DNA from: Nocardia harenae NBRC 108248 | GTDB taxonomy: Bacteria; Actinomycetota; Actinomycetes; Mycobacteriales; Mycobacteriaceae | Length of the DNA stretch: 64,000 nucleotides | NCBI RefSeq assembly: GCF_001612885.1 | Contig: NZ_BDBH01000004.1 | Location: 434,001 to 498,000 of the forward strand | Direction of reading: 5' to 3' | Part shown: piece by piece, positions 60,794-64,000 of the stretch | How the letters are laid out: each line of letters opens with the position of its first letter | Numbering within the stretch: position 1 is the stretch's first letter | Notes under the pieces: generated by a model | What the model saw: the letters and a program-made list of their open reading frames with translations, nothing else | The model's database searches: none | What the model was told of the DNA's origin: nothing | Position numbers and translations under genes: made by a program

Positions 60794-62011
60794 TCACGGC
60801 AGCGGCAGCCGCGCCGCCGGCTCGAAGGTGACGGGCAGCTCGGCTGGGGTGCGGTGCAGCGGCCCCGGACGCCAGCGCAGCTCGTCGTGCGGGACGGCGA
60901 GCCGGAGTTCGGGCAGCGCGTCGAGCAGCTGGTCCACCGCGTTCTGCGCGATGAGGTAGGCCAGCGATCGGGCGGGGCAGCGGTGCGGGCCCGCACTCCA
61001 GGCCAGGTGCGCGCGGTTGCCGGTGTGGTCGCCTGCGATCTCCGGATCCTGGTTGCAGCCCGCGAGGCTGACGACCACGGGCTGGTCGGCGGGGAGCCAC
61101 ACCCCGTCGACCAGCACCGGCCTGCGCGGGTAGGTGAAGCTGTTGTTGGGCAGCGGCGGATCGTGGAACAGCACGTGGTCGATGGCGTCGCGGGTGGAGA
61201 GCGTCCCGGCGAGGACGCCGTCGCCGAATTGGTGGTCGGTGAGGAGCAGCCGCAGCGCGTTGGCGATCAGGGCCTGTACCGGCTCCGATCCCACCCCGTA
61301 GAACACGCTGAGCTGCTGCACGAGCTCCTCGTCGCTCAGCTCCGCTCCGTGCCGCAGCAGGCTGCTGGTGATGTCGGCGCCCGGGGTGGCCCGGCGGTAC
61401 TGCAGCAGCTGCCGGATGGCGTCCTCGAAGATCCGGTTGCCCTCGTGGGCGCCGCTGCCCTCGAGGACGGCGGCCACGCCATCGGCGGCCCGCTCGCTGA
61501 TCGCGGGCGGGCAGCCGAGGAGTTCGTTGACCACCGTGAAGACCAGGGGAGCGCTGTACTCCGCCACCAGCTCGGCCGCCCCGGCGGAGCAGAAGGCGTT
61601 GATCAGCGGAACCGCGTTGCGCTCGACGACGGCGTTGATCGCGTGCAGATCGACATCGGCGAGCGCGGCGGCGACGACGGCGCGCAGCCGTTCGTGTTCG
61701 TGGCCGGTGCTGCGCATCGGGATCGGTCGCCACTGCAGCACCGGCAGCACCGGACAGTCGGGCGGGACGGTCGCCTGCCACGGGCGGGGGTCGGCGGGGA
61801 AGTGCTCCGGGTCGTTGAGGATCCCCAGCCCGGTGCGGTAGCCGATGACGAGGGTCGCGGGCACGCCCGGCGCCAGCTCGACCGGGACGAGGGCCCCGTG
61901 CGCTTCGCGCATCGTCCGGTAGACGCGGGCCGGCTCGGTGCCGAACTCCAGGGCGTACAGGGGAACTCGCTGCCCGTCACCGGTGACGAGATCCGAGGGA
62001 TGGCTGAACAA
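60794..62011 (-). CDS. Atypical cytochrome P450 without ExxR, conservon CvnE/CYP157-like
   Basis: A P450 of about 405 residues. The heme loop WSAGPHRCPARSLAYLI carries the axial Cys (about 345). The K-helix ExxR is absent; the region reads DAIDHVLFHDPPLPNN. The I-helix AGxDT motif is replaced by YGVGSEPVQAL. Loss of ExxR and a DPP sequence at this place recall the CYP157 family, which are CvnE partners of Streptomyces conservons. The TTG at 62011 has GGAG seven bases upstream and starts where the homology should begin; an ATG at 62086 would add 25 Arg-rich residues. Classical monooxygenation is doubtful. Confidence 0.85.
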   Translation of the reverse strand: MFSHPSDLVTGDGQRVPLYALEFGTEPARVYRTMREAHGALVPVELAPGVPATLVIGYRTGLGILNDPEHFPADPRPWQATVPPDCPVLPVLQWRPIPMRSTGHEHERLRAVVAAALADVDLHAINAVVERNAVPLINAFCSAGAAELVAEYSAPLVFTVVNELLGCPPAISERAADGVAAVLEGSGAHEGNRIFEDAIRQLLQYRRATPGADITSSLLRHGAELSDEELVQQLSVFYGVGSEPVQALIANALRLLLTDHQFGDGVLAGTLSTRDAIDHVLFHDPPLPNNSFTYPRRPVLVDGVWLPADQPVVVSLAGCNQDPEIAGDHTGNRAHLAWSAGPHRCPARSLAYLIAQNAVDQLLDALPELRLAVPHDELRWRPGPLHRTPAELPVTFEPAARLPLP

Positions 62012-62198
62012 TCGTTCTCCAGGGGAAGTGGCCGCGCGGTGCAGGCCGGTAGGTCGAGACCATCGGACCCTAATGCGCGCGGCCACTCCGGCGGACCGAA
62101 CTGGCCGGTTTCCCTCCGATCCGGTCGGGAGACCGACGGCTTCGGGCGGTGCCGCGCCGCCCGAAGCCGCTCTCCCCGAATCGGATTCGGCCGGTGCG

Positions 62199-63629
62199 CT
62201 ACGCCACCGATGCCGCCGCGCTCGCGGTGGCTGCCACCTGCTGCCCGGCGATCCGCCCGAAGGTCAGCGAGCGCAGCACCGAGGTGCCCGCCGGGTAGGT
62301 GCCGTGGAAGGTGCCGACGATCTCGCCTGCGGCGTAGAGCCCCTCGATCCGCTCGCCCGCCTCGTCCAGTACCCGGGCCGCGCCGTCGGCCCTGATGCCG
62401 CCGAAGGTGAAGCAGATCTGCGGCACGATCGGCCAGGCCTCGAACGGCCCCTGCGCGAGCGGGTAGGCCCAGTTCGACTTCGGCGGCTCCAGCCCGACCG
62501 TGCTCTTGCCGTCGAGCCTGCTCAGGTCGATCGGCGTGGTGTCGGTGGCGGCGTTGAACGCCGCGACCGTGCGGGCCAGCCCCTCGGCATCGATCCCGAG
62601 CAGCTCGGCGAGCTCGGCGAGCGTGTCGGCCTGGATACCGGGCTCGGTGGTGAAGTTGATCTGCGACAGGTGCGGCAGCGCCTCGCGTGCCGCCGCGTCG
62701 GTGATGGCGTAGGCCACCCCGTTCGCCTTGCGGTGCACGGCGTTGGCGATGTAATCGAACTGCATGTCGTAGGTCGTGGACATCTCGTCGACGATGCGGT
62801 TGCCGTCGGCGTCGACCACGATGCCGACCATCCAGGTGTTGACCAGCGCCTCGATATTGCCCGAGCGGGGATCGACCGGCTCCAGGTGGGCGCCGGAGTA
62901 CTGCCCCGAGCGCGCCGCGCCGATGGCGGCGGCGATCTCGATACCGCCGCCGTTGTTGATCCGGGTGCCCGGCGAGACCGGCTCCAGCTTCTGGCCGCCG
63001 GGGATGTGCTTGCCGAGCAGCTCCTGGTTCCCCTCGAAGCCGCCGGAGGCGAGCACGACCGCGCCGGTGGAGAGCAGGTGCTCCGCGCCCGCGGCGTCGC
63101 GCACCCGGACGCCGGTGATCGGGCCGCCGGGGGTGCGTTCCAGCCCGACCGCCTCGACCTCGTAGAAGAAGGTGGCCCCGCGCTCGCGGGCCAGCTCGGT
63201 GAAGACGTCGACGAACCGGCGCCCGCCGCCCTCGATGCTGTAGCCGTACTTGACCCGGGTGCCGGGCAGCCCGACCGGCGCCTTGGCGAGCGGGACACCG
63301 CGCTGGCGGATCCAGGTGAGGGTGTCGACCGCGTTCTCGTAGAAGGCCTCGATGTAGGCCTCGGTCACGGCGTCGCCGCCGGAGGTCTCGCGGACGATCT
63401 CGCCCCAGTCCGAATCCAGCTGGGTATCGGCGTCGAGCCGGAATCCGGCGGTGGTCCAGGCCGAGGAGCCGCCCCGGTGCTCGTAGTCGGCCCGGTCGAG
63501 GACCGCGACGCGCGGCGCCGTGCCCCGGTAGGTCTCCAGGAAGGACACGGCCGCGCTCAACCCTGCGGCGCCGTGGCCGACGATGACGACGTCCCACTGG
63601 CCGTCGAAACTCACTGTCTCTGTGGTCAT
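62199..63629 (-). CDS. FAD-binding flavoprotein of the fumarate reductase/3-ketosteroid dehydrogenase superfamily
   Basis: A 476-residue flavoprotein. It has the FAD motif VVIVGHGAAGLSAAVS, GGSSAWTTAGFR, ASGGFEGN, and the C-terminal GLYAAGEIVGTFHGTYPAGT. It belongs with fumarate reductase, TcuA and 3-ketosteroid delta1-dehydrogenase-like proteins; the substrate is unknown. ATG 63629 is chosen because the FAD motif then sits near the N-terminus. It is divergent from a TetR gene, with an operator-containing promoter between them. Confidence 0.88.
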   Translation of the reverse strand: MTTETVSFDGQWDVVIVGHGAAGLSAAVSFLETYRGTAPRVAVLDRADYEHRGGSSAWTTAGFRLDADTQLDSDWGEIVRETSGGDAVTEAYIEAFYENAVDTLTWIRQRGVPLAKAPVGLPGTRVKYGYSIEGGGRRFVDVFTELARERGATFFYEVEAVGLERTPGGPITGVRVRDAAGAEHLLSTGAVVLASGGFEGNQELLGKHIPGGQKLEPVSPGTRINNGGGIEIAAAIGAARSGQYSGAHLEPVDPRSGNIEALVNTWMVGIVVDADGNRIVDEMSTTYDMQFDYIANAVHRKANGVAYAITDAAAREALPHLSQINFTTEPGIQADTLAELAELLGIDAEGLARTVAAFNAATDTTPIDLSRLDGKSTVGLEPPKSNWAYPLAQGPFEAWPIVPQICFTFGGIRADGAARVLDEAGERIEGLYAAGEIVGTFHGTYPAGTSVLRSLTFGRIAGQQVAATASAAASVA

Positions 63630-63684
63630 TTCAGGTCTTTCTCGGTAAGCCCACTCACAACGGCGGGAGGCTGTGGCACTCGCC

Positions 63685-63713
63685 ATAGTAAAACTAACCA
63701 ACTAGTTAGGCAA
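63685..63713 (-). promoter_or_regulatory. Promoter of the FAD flavoprotein with AACTAGTT operator
   Basis: On the minus strand TTGCCT (63713-63708), 17 nt, TACTAT (63690-63685). The spacer holds the perfect palindrome AACTAGTT (63700-63707) inside the larger inverted repeat CTAAC-6 nt-GTTAG (63694-63709). The core fits AACnnGTT, also the core of KstR sites, though the flanking T and A are missing. Confidence 0.7.
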
Positions 63714-63802
63714 TAGCCGGGGTGTTGCCGAGTTCGGGCTTTGTTAGAGTGGGCGGAGCCGCGGCGCTCTCCGTGGTTTTCGCGCGAAGGAGGATCGGCG
63801 TC

Positions 63803-64000
63803 CGGTGACCGCCACGGCCGACTCCCGCGATCTCTCGCGCAAGGACCGCATCCTCGCCGTCGCCGTGCGGGAGTTCGCCGCCAAGGGCTTCGCCGCGGTC
63901 CGGGTGGACGAGATCGCCCAGCTCGCCGACTGCAACAAGGCGCTGATCTACTACCACTTCGGGAGCAAGGAGGGGCTCTACAACGCCGTCTTCGAGACGT
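63803..64000 (+). CDS. TetR family transcriptional regulator, 5' part only
   Basis: The first 66 codons of a TetR-type regulator; the rest lies beyond the right edge. It starts with GTG behind AAGGAGG. The helix-turn-helix is clear: RILAVAVREFAAKGFAAVRV, then IAQLADCNKALIYYHFGSKE. The divergent flavoprotein promoter, with its palindromic AACTAGTT, is the most likely target. The ligand cannot be judged without the C-terminal domain. Confidence 0.9.

Overview
The window is high-GC actinobacterial DNA, most likely Nocardia or a close relative in Mycobacteriales. This is judged from the strong G/C third-position bias, GTG/TTG starts, a CxxHxxC 3Fe-4S ferredoxin, a mycofactocin-type SDR, FadE-like acyl-CoA dehydrogenases, FadR-type regulators and a conservon (cvnA-D). 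It holds 54 protein genes. Two are cut by the window edges: a CoA-transferase on the left and a TetR regulator on the right. I found no rRNA, tRNA, CRISPR array, insertion sequence or integrase.

The main theme is degradation of CoA-activated acids. There are five acyl-CoA synthetases, three single and two fused acyl-CoA dehydrogenases, three crotonases, a double-hotdog MaoC hydratase, five SDRs, two thiolase-fold enzymes, two TesB thioesterases and a tandem CaiB/BaiF CoA-transferase. A P450 with ferredoxin reductase and ferredoxin is also present. A branched-chain-type ABC importer (liv) could bring the substrate in. The thiolase/DUF35 pair, the FadE34-like fused dehydrogenases and the IpdC-like flavoprotein next to a crotonase all resemble steroid side-chain and ring degradation in mycobacteria. 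The core steroid genes hsaC and kshAB are absent, so the substrate is unknown; an alicyclic or terpenoid/steroid-like acid is an inference only.

Layout. 1-7.9 kb: CoA-transferase and isochorismatase-fold gene (-), ligase and MBL hydrolase (+), then DUF35, thiolase and SDR (-). 8-16 kb: LysR gene, then a seven-gene + operon (SDR, P450, SDR, aminoglycoside-phosphotransferase-fold kinase, ACAD10/11-like dehydrogenase, LLM flavin/F420 enzyme, SDR). 16-18 kb: aldo/keto reductase and epimerase (-). 18-22 kb: lipocalin-like, Gfo/Idh, SnoaL-like, ferredoxin reductase and ferredoxin (+). 22-26 kb: FadR regulator, fused dehydrogenase and SDR (-). 26-31.6 kb: small unknown, MaoC, crotonase, dehydrogenase and ligase (+). 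31.6-35.4 kb: conservon cvnD-A (-). 35.8-37.7 kb: DUF2889-like gene and TesB (-). 37.9-45 kb: ligase, FadR regulator (-), then ligase, dehydrogenase, thiolase and crotonase (+). 45-50 kb: liv ABC genes (-). 50-57 kb: six-gene + operon (NMO/IpdC-like, crotonase, TesB, fused dehydrogenase, DoxX, ligase). 57-61 kb: three tandem secreted beta-propellers. 61-64 kb: atypical P450 and FAD flavoprotein (-), then the start of a TetR gene.

The strongest non-coding signal is a CTAG-centred word, ACCTAGTT or AACTAGTT. It recurs at the promoters of several of these units, often inside the 17-nt spacer between readable -35 and -10 boxes. CTAG is normally rare in such DNA. The word suggests one shared repressor regulon linking transport, activation and beta-oxidation. 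Candidate regulators are the two FadR-type GntR proteins and the TetR protein at the right edge.
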